Shown here piece after piece: positions 41,401 through 51,250 of a DNA stretch of 64,000 nt (positions are counted from its first letter, which is position 1; each line of letters begins with the position of its first letter). The stretch lies in NCBI GenBank assembly GCA_964035575.1, contig OZ037846.1:461501-525500 (forward strand), in the 5' to 3' direction. The notes under the pieces were generated by a model. That model did no database searches and was not told the origin of the DNA. It saw only the letters and a program-made list of their open reading frames with translations. A program made the position numbers and the translations under genes. The DNA is from Rhynchopus sp. YZ270_cl-10 (taxonomy: Eukaryota > Euglenozoa > Diplonemea > Diplonemida > Diplonemidae).

Positions 41401-42942
41401 CAGCTTCCCGAGGTTCACCTTCAACGGCACACCGTCCTTCAGCGACTGCAGCTCCCCTGCCAGGTACGCAAGACGCTCCTGCAGGGGGGCGTCCCCGACA
41501 GCACGGATCGCCTCAATGCGCTGCTCAAGCAGGCACATGTGGAGGTGCTGTGCAGAGTGCTTCCCCACCTTTGTCTTCGTTGTGGTCGTGGCAGTGCACA
41601 GCGCCATCAGCTCTGCAGAGATCTGGTCGACCAGCACATTCAACCATTTGTTCAGCAGTGCTGTCTTCACTCCCGCAGTCTGCGACGGTGGTGTCTTCAG
41701 CTCAACCATGCAGTCCTCATCAAACAACGAGTTCACCACAACCTGCACAGCGCTGCTGTTGCTGCTGGCGACAGTGCCGTCGGAGACTACCCACTGTCTC
41801 AGCTCCCCGTTGCTCTTCCTGTCGACAGGGAACTGAAGGTCGAGGGTGTTGGTCTCTGTTCCTGTTCCTGTTCCGTCCGTCGTCGTGGTCGGGAAGGCCG
41901 TCAGCCCCTCAGGGAGACGCAGGGAGATCTGCACGCAGGAGGACTGCGCCGCAATTTCAAAGAGAGAGTTGAGCTTGTGGCTCAGTGTGTCGCCGTCGTC
42001 GCTCGGCTCAGCGTATCTGAAGGTGCCGTGTGTTGTGCCCAGCTTCCGCAAGTCCTCAAGGAAGGCTTTGTCGCAGCCAGACCCAAACCCGACGCTGTGC
42101 ACACTGATCGGCGCGTGCACGTCGCTGCGTGCTGTCCAGCTCTCAGAGAGGATCCGCTCAAAGGCCGCCGTCTCCTTTGAGTACGTCTGCCCGTCCGTGA
42201 GAAACGCAATCGTCACATTGCTCACATCGAACTCATCCAGCACAGCGTCCGCCGTCCCCGAGGCCTTGTGCTGCTCAAGAACCGTCGCAATCTTCTCGTA
42301 CGCACCCAAGAAGTTCGTCCCACCCCCCGCAGACATCCCTTCAATCATCCGCCGCGTTTCCGCATCTGTCTTCCCAGCCGTCTCGAGAATCGTCGCATAG
42401 CTGTCGTACGTAATCATCACTGTTTTCACCAACGGGTTGGAAGAGGTTACCCCGGTCATGTGCACCAGGGCCGACTGCACCTGCCGCCACGGCGAACCTG
42501 CCATCGAACCACTCTTGTCGACCACAGCAATGAAGAGCGAGGGCTTTGGTGTGAACTTCCCTTTCCGGAGACGCAGGGAGAGCTCGCAGATGTCTGTTGC
42601 GGTGTTGTCCTTGCCGACGACGGGGGAGAGGGAGGCTGACCACTCGTGTGTCGGCGGTGGTGGTGGTTGTTCTTGTTGCTGCTGTGGTGTGTTTGCCTCC
42701 ACCCCTGCCCCCGCCTGTACAGCAGCAGCCTCCGTGAGCGCAGACAACACAACATTGCCTGCCGCACCCTCAGCATCAAACTCACTCAAGTCCCCGTTGC
42801 AAAGCGGGCACCGTGCCACACTCTCAAACACAGTAAGCAGCGCAGCCCGTCCAAACGCCTTCCCACAGCACGGCACCGAAATGGGGTCCTCCAAAAGCGA
42901 CAGCGTGATGGGGCACGTCAACTCTCCAAGGATGCCGTCCAT
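38497..42942 (-). CDS. U-box / vWA / ankyrin / ADP-ribosyltransferase-like fusion protein
   Basis: 1481 residues, single exon. Residues 8-52 form a U-box or RING-like module (LTCPITLSLLEDPISVPCCG ... ARCPLCNG), which in E3 ligases recruits E2-ubiquitin. After a Pro/Gln linker, a vWA domain (about 115-320) has an intact metal-site motif DKSGS at 142-146 and FLTDGQ later. About 595-1195 holds roughly eleven ankyrin repeats (for example GRTPLHIAVLQGEPALARLL). The C-terminal part (about 1245-1448) has the layout of arginine-type mono-ADP-ribosyltransferases: helical lead, LNRALQKLP, a GEVFVGARS strand, TVFLLKSKSGRHIG and EVMFPPCTSFKV. The usual R, STS and ExE positions are not conserved as such, so activity is doubtful. 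A ubiquitin ligase with ankyrin-selected targets is the natural reading; the ART-like fold may bind rather than modify. A pyrimidine tract and CACAG lie 28 nt before the ATG. Confidence 0.9.
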   Translation of the reverse strand: MDGILGELTCPITLSLLEDPISVPCCGKAFGRAALLTVFESVARCPLCNGDLSEFDAEGAAGNVVLSALTEAAAVQAGAGVEANTPQQQQEQPPPPPTHEWSASLSPVVGKDNTATDICELSLRLRKGKFTPKPSLFIAVVDKSGSMAGSPWRQVQSALVHMTGVTSSNPLVKTVMITYDSYATILETAGKTDAETRRMIEGMSAGGGTNFLGAYEKIATVLEQHKASGTADAVLDEFDVSNVTIAFLTDGQTYSKETAAFERILSESWTARSDVHAPISVHSVGFGSGCDKAFLEDLRKLGTTHGTFRYAEPSDDGDTLSHKLNSLFEIAAQSSCVQISLRLPEGLTAFPTTTTDGTGTGTETNTLDLQFPVDRKSNGELRQWVVSDGTVASSNSSAVQVVVNSLFDEDCMVELKTPPSQTAGVKTALLNKWLNVLVDQISAELMALCTATTTTKTKVGKHSAQHLHMCLLEQRIEAIRAVGDAPLQERLAYLAGELQSLKDGVPLKVNLGKLSDSRFGSRFAGCSIAPQQTARPLPVRHVDTSSPPTPDRQLTAAPSFTREYRVSYTFSADARGRNNLQENLMQLNSTVLSTAFEQYLARSSVADVMYCDDDGNNALHLMAYAGQYNAMEEVLQSLAGRIRSGEVDVDCENNDGETPLTLSIKARGFWKVMKLLLEHGATFPAHRVEGLQAYAVDNRFTVTAAHIAAAAKASEAAGPLAFAMSMTCEYISFQYEAALESGRDVDVPRCLEVALAKRMPALVAQLLAECNDAEVATPDMLLTHCIPKKADDPLTEEYLALTRLLVAHRPALLHATNADGDTPLIKSAEKGSLPHVAYFLAQGCAVDARNALGNTALWVACAKCYPCIIAALIDAGADVNAANLKGNPPLYGSCQRGPVKIAEQLLACGAEVEGVVNRNGDTLILLCCRNGRHEVLKLLLQRVAPSFVAFKADVDGFDAMLACAEADQPHCIETLHAEGIPLDTTTDACNAILPSATPLHVAAYYGRLAAARTLLTLGADADARDISGRTPLHIAVLQGEPALARLLREHGADVDAKDDAMSTPAAYCTDDAVRSVLVDPALDCLMGLAGGLFPASEVSAACSVLREHAGARGCLAAKTCVDLHGTDNATPLLRAILHGQVDVARVLLDLGADPAQRNALDVNSFTLAKWCHSRVCAALPWGPGCAGALHATAQLARLQHAASLSSADAQVLFLQPQAQDNDGTGTTASGIQTRMEQSANLPLATAAMQEAYTAAFTDCAGGQAALVKVVESMGCLPQSAAVWRAKAHVVDLVASGNNMGLTPQEALLLSLHTSSAELAHAVNCLLWADQAKVATYVAHLNRALQKLPAHTGEVFVGARSVDRRLFTVGSEVTTSGYVFGSALWRVATGGTDFASKSKSGTVFLLKSKSGRHIGHCSQHAYNAEVMFPPCTSFKVTSWYRGDVICLGQANIREHTFKVKDDCEMQRLLASNKSLIIELQEQ

Positions 42943-43434
42943 TTCTTTGGTTTTTGTGTTTAGTATTTATCTGTGTCGGGGTGAGTGGGGGTGAGAATTG
43001 ATCTCAAAAGGGTTGGGTTGTGTCGTGCAGTTGGGAAAACCCCCTCTCCTGGAACTCCTTCGCACAGATGCTATCTTTGCCAAAAAGACCATCTTATGCA
43101 AACCCCCTAGATCATTACATATCCCATATCCTGGCAAACCATAGAACAGCTGCTTACCAACAAGCATATTGCATAAAGTACAACTGCAACAAGAAGGGTC
43201 ATCTTGCAAAGCCGGAAAGACACAAAAAAAAAAAAAATAAGAAAATCGAAAAAGGAAAAACTGTTTATTTCTTCGGATCACTCTCAAAAAACGCCTGTTT
43301 AGGTTTTTTTTGAGAGATTTACTTCTTTTTTGCAAAGTATTATTGGAAACTGAAACATGGTTAACACTCCTCAAAAAGCTGCGCAAAAGTACCGCTTTCC
43401 AAGGTGGTCTCATCATATCTCTCGCTATTCACCT
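42943..43434. other. Gap of about 490 bp
   Basis: 5' flank of the fusion gene, and 3' flank of the DPY30-like gene. No repeat or gene recognised. Confidence 0.5.
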
Positions 43435-44073
43435 TTATGTATCGTACATGGAGCCCCCCCGCAGGGACCCAGCAGTTGTCATAAAACTTGACGCTGAGCA
43501 TGCTTCATGGTTTCTCCGACGCCGTTCTTGCTCTGCTTTGCGTTCGTCCCGTTTAATCCCTGCAGCGTGCTTTTTGAGTTCCGCAGCAAGCCACCGGAGC
43601 GGGTCGGTACCATGAACCTTCAGTGGCGTCGGCGGGAGGTACGCTTCGGGATACCACTTCTCCTCTCTTTCATGAGAGAGCTCTGCGTCTAGCGCGTCTT
43701 GGTGGTTGGAAAATGAGGTATAATCAGGCGCCTTTAGTGCCGCATGACGGTCAATGTGGAAATGATGCTGATTTTCTAATACCGCGTGAGTTAAAAGACT
43801 TTCCAATGCAGGCACAATACGTGGCAGCAACTGATCACGGCAGTATTCAGCGTGCTCGCTTTCTGCGCCATACAATGGGAGAAGGTAGAGGTAGGGGCTG
43901 TGTAGATCGCTTGAAGGGTAGGATGTGCCTTTGTGCTCCACGCTTTTCACCGTTTTCACTCCTTTGCTTGCCCGACGCTTCATGCTTGAGGCGCGAGACC
44001 CAGACTTGCTTTTAGCGGTCAGCGGTTCCTCATTGTGCTCATCCACGATAGTCGGAGTCAGTATTGTTGCCAT
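43435..44073 (-). CDS. Small protein with DPY30-like pattern
   Basis: 212 residues. The N-terminus is basic and Ser/Lys-rich (MKRRASKG at 31). About 85-100 reads YCRDQLLPRIVPALESLL and about 155-170 reads TDPLRWLAAELKKHA. These two helices resemble the halves of the DPY30/RIIa dimerisation motif (a Y/F...V.P.L..GL helix followed by P...LA..L), here separated by a longer insert. DPY30-motif proteins are common in flagellar radial spokes and in histone-methylation complexes; the assignment is tentative. A long pyrimidine tract without any AG runs right up to the ATG at 44071-44073, so a spliced-leader acceptor might fall inside the frame and the true start could be Met31. Confidence 0.65.
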   Translation of the reverse strand: MATILTPTIVDEHNEEPLTAKSKSGSRASSMKRRASKGVKTVKSVEHKGTSYPSSDLHSPYLYLLPLYGAESEHAEYCRDQLLPRIVPALESLLTHAVLENQHHFHIDRHAALKAPDYTSFSNHQDALDAELSHEREEKWYPEAYLPPTPLKVHGTDPLRWLAAELKKHAAGIKRDERKAEQERRRRNHEACSASSFMTTAGSLRGGSMYDT

Positions 44074-44147
44074 TAGGAAAGAGAGAAGAGCGGGGAAAGG
44101 GGGAAAAGATGGAGAGGGAGGAGGAAGGAGAAAAAAAAAAAGGAATA

Positions 44148-44183
44148 AAAGATGATCCTAAGCTTGCGCTTAAGTCACCCTTT
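44148..44183 (+). repeat. SINE-like family E copy
   Basis: AAAGATGATCCTAAGCTTGC then GCTTAAGTCACCC. Confidence 0.5.
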
Positions 44184-44467
44184 TTTTTTTTCACAAATTG
44201 GGTGTCAAAAAATGTAATAGAATCAAATGAAAAATGAAATAAAATGAAAAAACCTCAGTTGTCAGATATATTTGTTAAAACGTTAGAGCAAAGAGGGGGG
44301 GGATAGTTATTAAGAGAAAAGGGTCTGAAGAAAGAGGAGGAAGGAATAGAACGGGAGGGGATGTGTATTTTTTTGTTTCCCGAGGGGGGATCGTGTAAGT
44401 AAAATATCTGTGTTGTTGGAGGGGCTTGGATGGGTATTTTGTGACCTTTTTTTTTTGCATTATTGTG

Positions 44468-44563
44468 TCCTGGGAGGTAATTCATGTAGGGGTGTAATGG
44501 GGTGAAAGGGTGTGAAATCATGTGAAAGTGGGTGTTAGTGTGGTACCCCCAGGACGCTCCAAT
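44468..44563. mobile_element. Miniature relative of the CYP51-intron element
   Basis: Starts TGTGTCCTGGGAGG with TAATTCATG and GGGTGTAATGGGGTG repeats, and ends GGTACCCCCAGGACGCTCCA. ATTATT lies on both sides. It matches the terminal parts of 7029-8511 without the satellite. Confidence 0.65.
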
Positions 44564-44567
44564 TATT

Positions 44568-44764
44568 CCACCTGATTTTTTTTCGACCCGAGTTGGCGGT
44601 GTTTTGGCGTCTGTTTTGGTGGTGTTTTTCGGAAGCTGCTACCACCACCTTCCCCGCGTATAGGCGCGTAAAGGCGTGTACGGACGGTCCGTATATGCCT
44701 GTACGGACCTATACGCGCCTATACACGCCTTTACGCGCCTATACGCGGGGTAAAAATCAGGTGG
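44568..44764. mobile_element. Small palindromic element
   Basis: Inverted ends CCACCTGATTTTT / AAAAATCAGGTGG enclose a second palindrome whose arms share CCCCGCGTATAGGCGCGTAA. It abuts the miniature element on its left. Confidence 0.8.
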
Positions 44765-44920
44765 TCACTTGCTGCTAGCAGATATGCAACAAAACGCATC
44801 AATGTGAAAACAGGGGAGATAGTGGCGGAGAGTGGTTGATGCAAAGCGTAGTGACCTCCCTGCATTCTTTTTTTTTTCCGTCTACAATCGCCTGAGTACC
44901 CTTGATGGATACATACTTTA

Positions 44921-44998
44921 TTTTTCTTTGACAAATTCTTAGAGTAGCGTAGTCACCTCGGTTGCGTTGCCACAGTTGGTGCAATATCCACTGTCATC
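44921..44998 (-). repeat. SINE-like family B copy
   Basis: Plus strand: TTTGACAAATTCTTAGAGTA, then GCGTAGTCACCTCGGTTGCG and TTGCCACAG. Confidence 0.6.
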
Positions 44999-45021
44999 TT
45001 TTTTTTTTGAAATCTTGCTTT

Positions 45022-45620
45022 CAGGGTATTAGGGTGAAAATCCAAAATTCCGGAAAAAACTGGTTTTTCTGGTTTTCTCTCCTGGGTGGCGAAAACTAGT
45101 GTTTCCGGCGAAAACCTCCACCATTGACGGACACAGTCACCTTTTTCGGGGGTGGGGTCAGTGTCTTATCCAGGAAGCCAGATTTCAAGTTGGGGAGGTC
45201 AGCTTGTTTTTTGCTCAAAATATTTTTCGGCGCTGCTGACCCAGGGTAGACATTGGGAACATAGGGACTGTATAAAATGGCGCCGCAGGCGAAAATTTTT
45301 GAGGGTACGGTGTAAAAATCTAGCTTTTTACACCACAGAGCCACTCAACGAACCCTTTTTTGCGGAGCAAAAAATGAAAAATGGCGCCGCAGGCAAAAAA
45401 AATTCAAGGAATATCCATTTCTCAAAGGCACTCCCGTGGTTCAACCACGGTTCTACCAGGCGGGGGAAAAATGCGGGGAAAAAAATCGAGTCCGCCCTAA
45501 TCTGGGGACGACATTTACAGAAAGGCCTGGTGAAAAGTGTCGGTTTTTTTTTCCCCTCCAGATTTCTCTGTTTTTTTTTTTTTTTTGAAAACCAGTTTTT
45601 TTAACCACCCTAATACCCTG
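45022..45620. mobile_element. Non-autonomous hAT-type element, 599 bp
   Basis: Perfect 15-bp ends CAGGGTATTAGGGTG / CACCCTAATACCCTG and exact 8-bp duplication CTTGCTTT (45014-45021, 45621-45628). Its interior shares ATGGCGCCGCAGGC blocks with 10440-10600, inverted. No transposase. Confidence 0.95.
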
Positions 45621-46689
45621 CTTGCTTTTGCACCAGTGAAGGGACACCTCCCTGAGAATGGTGCTATGCTTGCTTTCTTTTGTTTTTTTTGTTTGTTTTT
45701 GATAATCTGTTCAGTGCAGCCGCCATTCAGACAGTCTTCACCACATTTTTTTTTTTTTTTTGTTGTTTGTATCTGGCAATCACCCCGTCCGAAAACGGGT
45801 TCTGTACACAAAAGCCGGTCTGAAAGGCTAATAAATTTTCGAAGTAAGGAAAGATGTTACATTTCAAAAAAGAGAGAGAGAGAAAAAGGAGAAAATGTGA
45901 GAATATGAATGTGCATCTGCACACACACATACACATCTAAAAAAAAGGGGAGGAGGGGAAATTATTCAACAAAGGATTTTGGGAGAGTACAACAGGCTAC
46001 ACGTACAATATACATTCAGAAATTAATTTTGGGGAATAGTCAGTTATACCCTACCCTTTTTTTGAAATGGTCAGAGATACCCGAAAATAAGTTCAGATAT
46101 ACCCGAAAACCAGAAATAGGGCATAACTGACTATATCTGAACTTATTTTCGGGTATATCTGAACTTTTTTCGGGTATCTCTGAACTTATTTGGGGTACCC
46201 ACTTATTTGGGGGTACCCCCTTTGATTTTTTGCCCAGTGGGTGAGTGACCCACCATGAGGGAATGCGACAGCAGAGACAGTATTGAAGCAGCATGGTATG
46301 ATTTTCACCCCTCTACCCCACACACAGTTACTTTTAGTGGGGGTAAATACCCGCAAACCCGCAAACCCTTATACATGGTCCCTCGCTTCGCTTGGGAACC
46401 ATTAGTGCAGCAGGAAACTCTCTGTAGCGTGAAAAAAGGCTACCTTATTTCGCGGAAATACATAGTTATTACCACTTTTTTCATTAACCTCACCCTTCCC
46501 GACTACTGCGTTTGTACACCATACTTAATCACACCCCACATTTACACTCATCACAGGATCGTGAAATCTGAACTGCATCCGTGATTGCGATGAGCGCCGC
46601 TCTCCGACATTCAACAACTCAAAATACAAGGCTTCACCCAAATCAATCTATTCTAGATTTGTTTGTGGACGAAGACCTGGGGGTGGGAA

Positions 46690-47400
46690 CACTTTGTCAG
46701 TCACTGCTATAGCCATTAACCCAGGGAGCATAGCTAGTGCAAGAAATTCGACTTTGGAAACCTTCCGGAAAGTCTGTCCTCTGCTTACGGAGGACGAGGC
46801 ACAAGAAAATATTGCGTTCCCCCAGAAAACCAGTGCACATTTCACACTCCTTGTGGGTGGTCTTGTTGCCTTTTTTGTCAAGTAATTTTGGCCCAGGCAT
46901 GCTCTTGAAGCATGACAATTTAGTGTGTATGGGGCAGGGTGTTGTTTTGTTCTGAATTCTCTTTGTTATAACATCTAAGTCAATCGCGGGTGGTGGTTTG
47001 TGTAGCGTGAGGCACTCTTTTTAGCAAACTTCCTGCGGCTGCTAAAGTGTTATTTCTTCGGATTTAACAACGTACAGCGTAACATAGTGGTTTCGCCTGG
47101 TCGACACAACCTTTGATAGATATGGGATAACCAACCCCCTTCGACCCCTCGTGGGTTCACTGAACAAGCCCTAGTGGTAGTTAAACGCGATTGACATTTA
47201 CATTCCTAGAGATGAAAGAACAAGATAACACTTCTGTACCCGCGCATCAAAATTGTGGAAAACTTTGCACCCCAAACACCCTCAACAACGCCCGCCAAAA
47301 GGCGCCCCTTGTTGCTGGGAGTTGGTTCTCATGATACCTGCACAGCGGGCATTCCTCTGAGTCCAACGCATGTTTGGCCTGTCTGCGGCGTTGTACTTCA
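46690..47400 (-). repeat. Shared transposon core, copy in the 9-bp-duplication element
   Basis: On the minus strand, blocks such as GACAGGCCAAACATGCGTTG, CTGGGGGAACGCAATATTTT and TTGCACTAGCTATGCTCCCT follow in the same order as in the copies at 20940, 48620 and 59000. The best frame fragments (YNAADRPNMRWTQRNARCAG; KTTHKECEMC) look like remnants of one protein. Confidence 0.8.
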
Positions 47401-47876
47401 GGTGCACGAAGACAGGGTCTGGTGGTAAATTTTGCGTAGTACTGCGACGTGGTACTGCGTGGGTCTGGGAACCTGGGTACCTGGGTACAGGAAATTTGTT
47501 GTGGAAGACATCAACCACCATGCATTGAGGAGGGTAAGACAGTGGTCGCAGTTTCTACCTGATAGCATTACAACATTTAACTTCTCCACGGGGGTCTTGG
47601 GCCGTTCACTCGGTTCTACCTTGACTACCGGAAGATATTCTTGAGGCCTTTCTGGTCTCTAGTATATCCGGTCTTCCCGAACGGAGGCACACTTTGTGTG
47701 TTACTACGACCTGGCAATTTCCAGCAGTAGGTTAAGTAATCTTTCTTGTAAATTGTTGGAACATTATCTCCTCAGTGCATGAATGCCCCACGTGACTGGA
47801 CACTTTTGTGTTTGTCATGTGGAGCTGTGGTTGCTCTTTCACGACTTTTTTCCTGTTCCTGGGTACCTGTTCCTGG

Positions 47877-47965
47877 ACCTGGGTATCTGGGTATCTGGGT
47901 ATCTGGGTATCTGGGTATCTGGGTATCTGGGTATCTGGGTATCTGGGTATCTGGGCATCTGGGTA
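47877..47965. repeat. (CTGGGTAT)n minisatellite, about 11 units
   Basis: 8-bp units within the Mutator-like element, near its right subterminal repeats. Confidence 0.92.
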
Positions 47966-48619
47966 TACCCGAAAACCAACTTTTTTGGGGTGCCCGAAAA
48001 AAGTTGGCGATATGGTCAGACATGCCCGAAAATAAGTTGAGAAATGGTCAGAGATACCCGAAATACCCGAAAATAAGTTCAGATATTGGTCAGTTATGCC
48101 CTATTTTTGAAAATGGGGCATCTCTGACCAATATCTGAACTTATTTTCGGGTATCTCTGACCAATATCTGAACTTATTTTCGGGTATCTCTGACCATTTC
48201 AAAAAGGGTAGGGCATAACTGACTATTCCCCATTAATTTTTTTTGTTTCTTTTATTTTCCTTTCCTTTTTTTCTGTTCTTGGCTATTTGTTAACTCTTTT
48301 TTGTAATCTCCTCTTTATCTTGACATTTTTTTAAACACGGGTTGCCTACGATCGTAGTACGATCGTTTACGATCGTACCAAAAAACGATCGTAACGATCG
48401 TAAAATATCGTACTACGATCAACTACGATCATTACGATCGTAGTACGATCGTAGTACGTTTGCCAAACGAAATAACGAATATCGCTTGAAATACCGTTCG
48501 ATATTCCTTGCATGGTGTGCATGAAGCACACACAAGGTATATCAAACGATAATCAATCAGATAAAACGTTACATCATTGGAAAATTGTTGGCACCGCCGC
48601 CCTGTCTTCGTATTTATTA

Positions 48620-49400
48620 CGTCGACAGGCCAAACAACGTTGGGCTCAGAAGAAGCAGTGCTAGACAGTCACTGGGGATCAACATGAGAACCAACTCCCA
48701 ACAACACAGGCTACCGAAGTAGCAGGTGGGGTGTTGCGGGTGTTTGGGGTGAAAGAAAATCGATTTTGGTAAGTTACAGCAGAAAATTCTTAAGTTTGCA
48801 ATCGCGAGAAGGGTTACACTGCTCTTGCGAGCTGTGAACCGGTAAGGTTGAGAAGGGTGACACGGCATACAAGTACAAGTACAAGTAAGACGTACCTTCT
48901 GCAAAGGCTGAATTCGCAATTCTAAGGGATATGAATTCAGCCCCCACATGTTTTTTTGAGATGATCATTCCATGGTATACTAGGCGTTCCCGAAGAATGA
49001 ATCATCCCCTCCTCGTTCATGCAAACTCAAGAAAATTCTGAAGTAACTACAACCTGGCGTGCGGGTACAGATGCATTGCTTTGTTCTTTCCTCAAAGTCA
49101 TGTGTGATCTCTCGGGTCTGTACTAAAGTCAGTGTTTAGATAAGCATCCACTTGACTCGTTCTAACAACCGTTGAAATCTAGAACAAAACAACACACTGC
49201 CCCTTCTCACACCAAGCCGCCATGCTTCAAGAGCATGCCCTGGGCAAAAATTACTGTGACAAAAATTAGTATTCTGGGGGAACGCAATATTTTCTTGTGT
49301 CTAGTCCTCCGCAAGCAGAGGACAGACTTTCCGGATCCCGAAGTCGAATTTCTTGCACTAGCTATGCTCCCTGGGTTAAATGGCTATAGCAGTGACTGAC
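48620..49400 (+). repeat. Shared transposon core, copy in element 2
   Basis: Nearly identical to 20940-21720, so the two host elements diverged recently. Confidence 0.85.
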
Positions 49401-49675
49401 TAAGAGTTTCATAATAATTAGGGTGGTCTATGGGGTGGGTTAATGGAAAAGTTGGTATATAAACCCGACTTTTACGATCGCCACCTGGTTTTGAAATAAT
49501 TGCACCAGCTCTTCCGTGGGCACTGCTTCGCTGTCACGATGAAGGGTCGTCGGTTCGGGTACCTGTTAAGAGAAATTGAATGTAAAAGTAGAGACTACAA
49601 CAAAAAAACAAACAAACAAGAAGCCGCCCCGTACCCCACGTAAAAGTGACATTTTTGTTGACAAAAAAAAAAAAA

Positions 49676-50273
49676 CGTGCCCGTCTAGGTGTCGATAGCA
49701 TCGCTGTTATCAGGTCACAGCTGTCAAGGTCCGTCCGATGGCTCGCTGACGCGGCATGGGGAACTGCACCACTCGATGCCTACGGCCCTAGCATATCAGC
49801 TAGAGCATCTACGTGGTCTTCACCTCCAACCTCCTCTGCTGGCACATCGGAGGGTGACATGATCGACGACGTCCTCGCAGCGGGAGATCGGCCTGCCGCG
49901 AATGACGTGCCGCCTGCTGAGGGTGACCCTGAGCCCAACCGTATTTTAAAACTAAAGCGTTCTGTTTCTCCCCCCTCCCGTAAACAGAATCCATCAACAC
50001 GTTCTTCAAAAAGAAAACGCTCGTCTTCCCCCAGAGCATGCGACAAAACTGCCAAAAAACGGAAGAAATCCGTCATCAATGCCCCCCCCTCCGCCCCGCC
50101 ACCCCCATCTGATGATGGCCCGGTGGGTAGTAGTATCAGCGACATCAGTGTGACATCTGCCACACAAGAGAGATCATCGCGCTCGTCTGCGGTGACATAA
50201 AAATGTTTAGTATAGTGGAGCACACTCTAGGGTGGCTACACTAATACAACCAAGTTTTCAAAAAAAAAAAAAA
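49676..50273 (+). mobile_element. 5'-truncated LINE-like 3' end
   Basis: An open frame from the left border to TAA at 50198-50200 encodes about 175 residues, Ser/Pro/Lys-rich at the end (SKRKRSSSPRA, KTAKKRKKS). It is followed by a short 3' UTR with GTGGAGCACACTCTAGGGTG and A14. The A-rich target (GACAAAAAA|TAGCGG) is the same site used by a SINE in copy 1. Whether the frame is from a LINE or a retrocopied host gene cannot be told; no reverse transcriptase motif is seen. Confidence 0.65.
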
Positions 50274-51250
50274 ATAGCGGACATGTCGAAAAGGGAGAAA
50301 ACCGGGGGGTTAAAAACATACCTCGGCCCACTCTCCAGGTACAAAGAACATCACTGCACGACAAACCCACTACTACAATAGAAAATAACTATTTTTTACC
50401 GAACAGAAAGGTCGTTTTATTGATGAGTGTTTTCTGAGTGCACACTCAGTGGGGACAAAATGCAACACTTCAAGGCATGCAATACTCCAAGGAATTTGCT
50501 AAGGAAAAGTCGATATTGTGGGCCCCTGTAGTAGTGCATATAGTTTACCCCCAGATCGTCAAAACACCCGATTTTTGCGTTTTTTTGCACTTTTTGGTGC
50601 CCAAAAACCCAACTCAGGGGTCGAAATTTTCCCGAAAAAAAAAATTTTTTTTTTGAGATTTTTTGATTTTTTGACAAGGCGCTGGCCCATACAAAATGCA
50701 CTGGTGGGACAGAAAATGACTGGGGAATTAACTCTAGATGCTCAAAACAGCCCAATTCTTGCTTTTTTTGACTTTTTGGTCCCAGAAGGGTACCTAGGGT
50801 GTAGTGAGCAGGCCTCAAAAACACTTGTGAAAAAAAAAATTGGGATTTTTTTTTTTGAGATTTTTTCAAAAATCGACTTGTTTTTGGTAAAAATCACGAA
50901 ATTTTGGGTTCGCGGAACCGCGTTTTAGACCCCCCTAGATGCTCAAAAGTGCCAAATTTTGCTTTTAATGGCCTCAAATCGTCGAAATTAGCCCAATATA
51001 GGGGCAAAAAAAAAAAAATTCGAGGGTCTAGGTATGGAGAGCGAGCACCTTAGAAGGAAGATCGTACGATCGTACTACGATCATTACGATCGTACTACGA
51101 TCGTTACGATCGTAGTACGATCGTACGATCATAATACGATCGTAAGTACGATCGCACTACGATCGTACTTTGATCGTAGTACGATCGTAGTGCGATCAAA
51201 AAAGAGCTACGATCGTAAGAGATCGTACTACGATCGTAGGCAACCCGTGT

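Larger units (their letters stand above)
44074..46030. other. Intergenic region with several small elements
   Basis: Holds a family E copy, a miniature element at 44468, a palindromic element at 44568, a family B copy and a hAT-type element. No gene. Confidence 0.65.
46031..48231. mobile_element. Mutator-like element, 2201 bp, 9-bp duplication
   Basis: Inverted ends beginning GGGGAATAGTCAGTTAT, continuing with CCCTACCC, and subterminal repeats of CGAAAATAAGTTCAGATA and GGTCAGAGATACCCG. Exact duplication ATTAATTTT (46022-46030, 48232-48240). It contains the shared core in inverted orientation (46690-47400) and an 8-bp minisatellite near its right end. No intact transposase. Confidence 0.9.
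48335..51250. mobile_element. ACGATCGTA-palindrome element, copy 2, 2916 bp, TTAA target
   Basis: Ends ACACGGGTTGCCTACGATCG and the inverse, flanked by TTAA on both sides (48331-48334, 51251-51254). A TTAA duplication is typical of piggyBac-type elements. However, TTTAAA or TA are also possible readings because the flanks are symmetric. The interior matches copy 1 closely. A LINE-like fragment sits at 49676-50273, where copy 1 has a SINE. Confidence 0.88.

Noticed and set aside
49646-50200. 184-residue protein starting inside the ACGATCGTA element
   Set aside because: Its first residues lie in the host transposon and the A-tract; the coding part begins at the retroposon border, so it is a truncated insert and not a gene with its own start.
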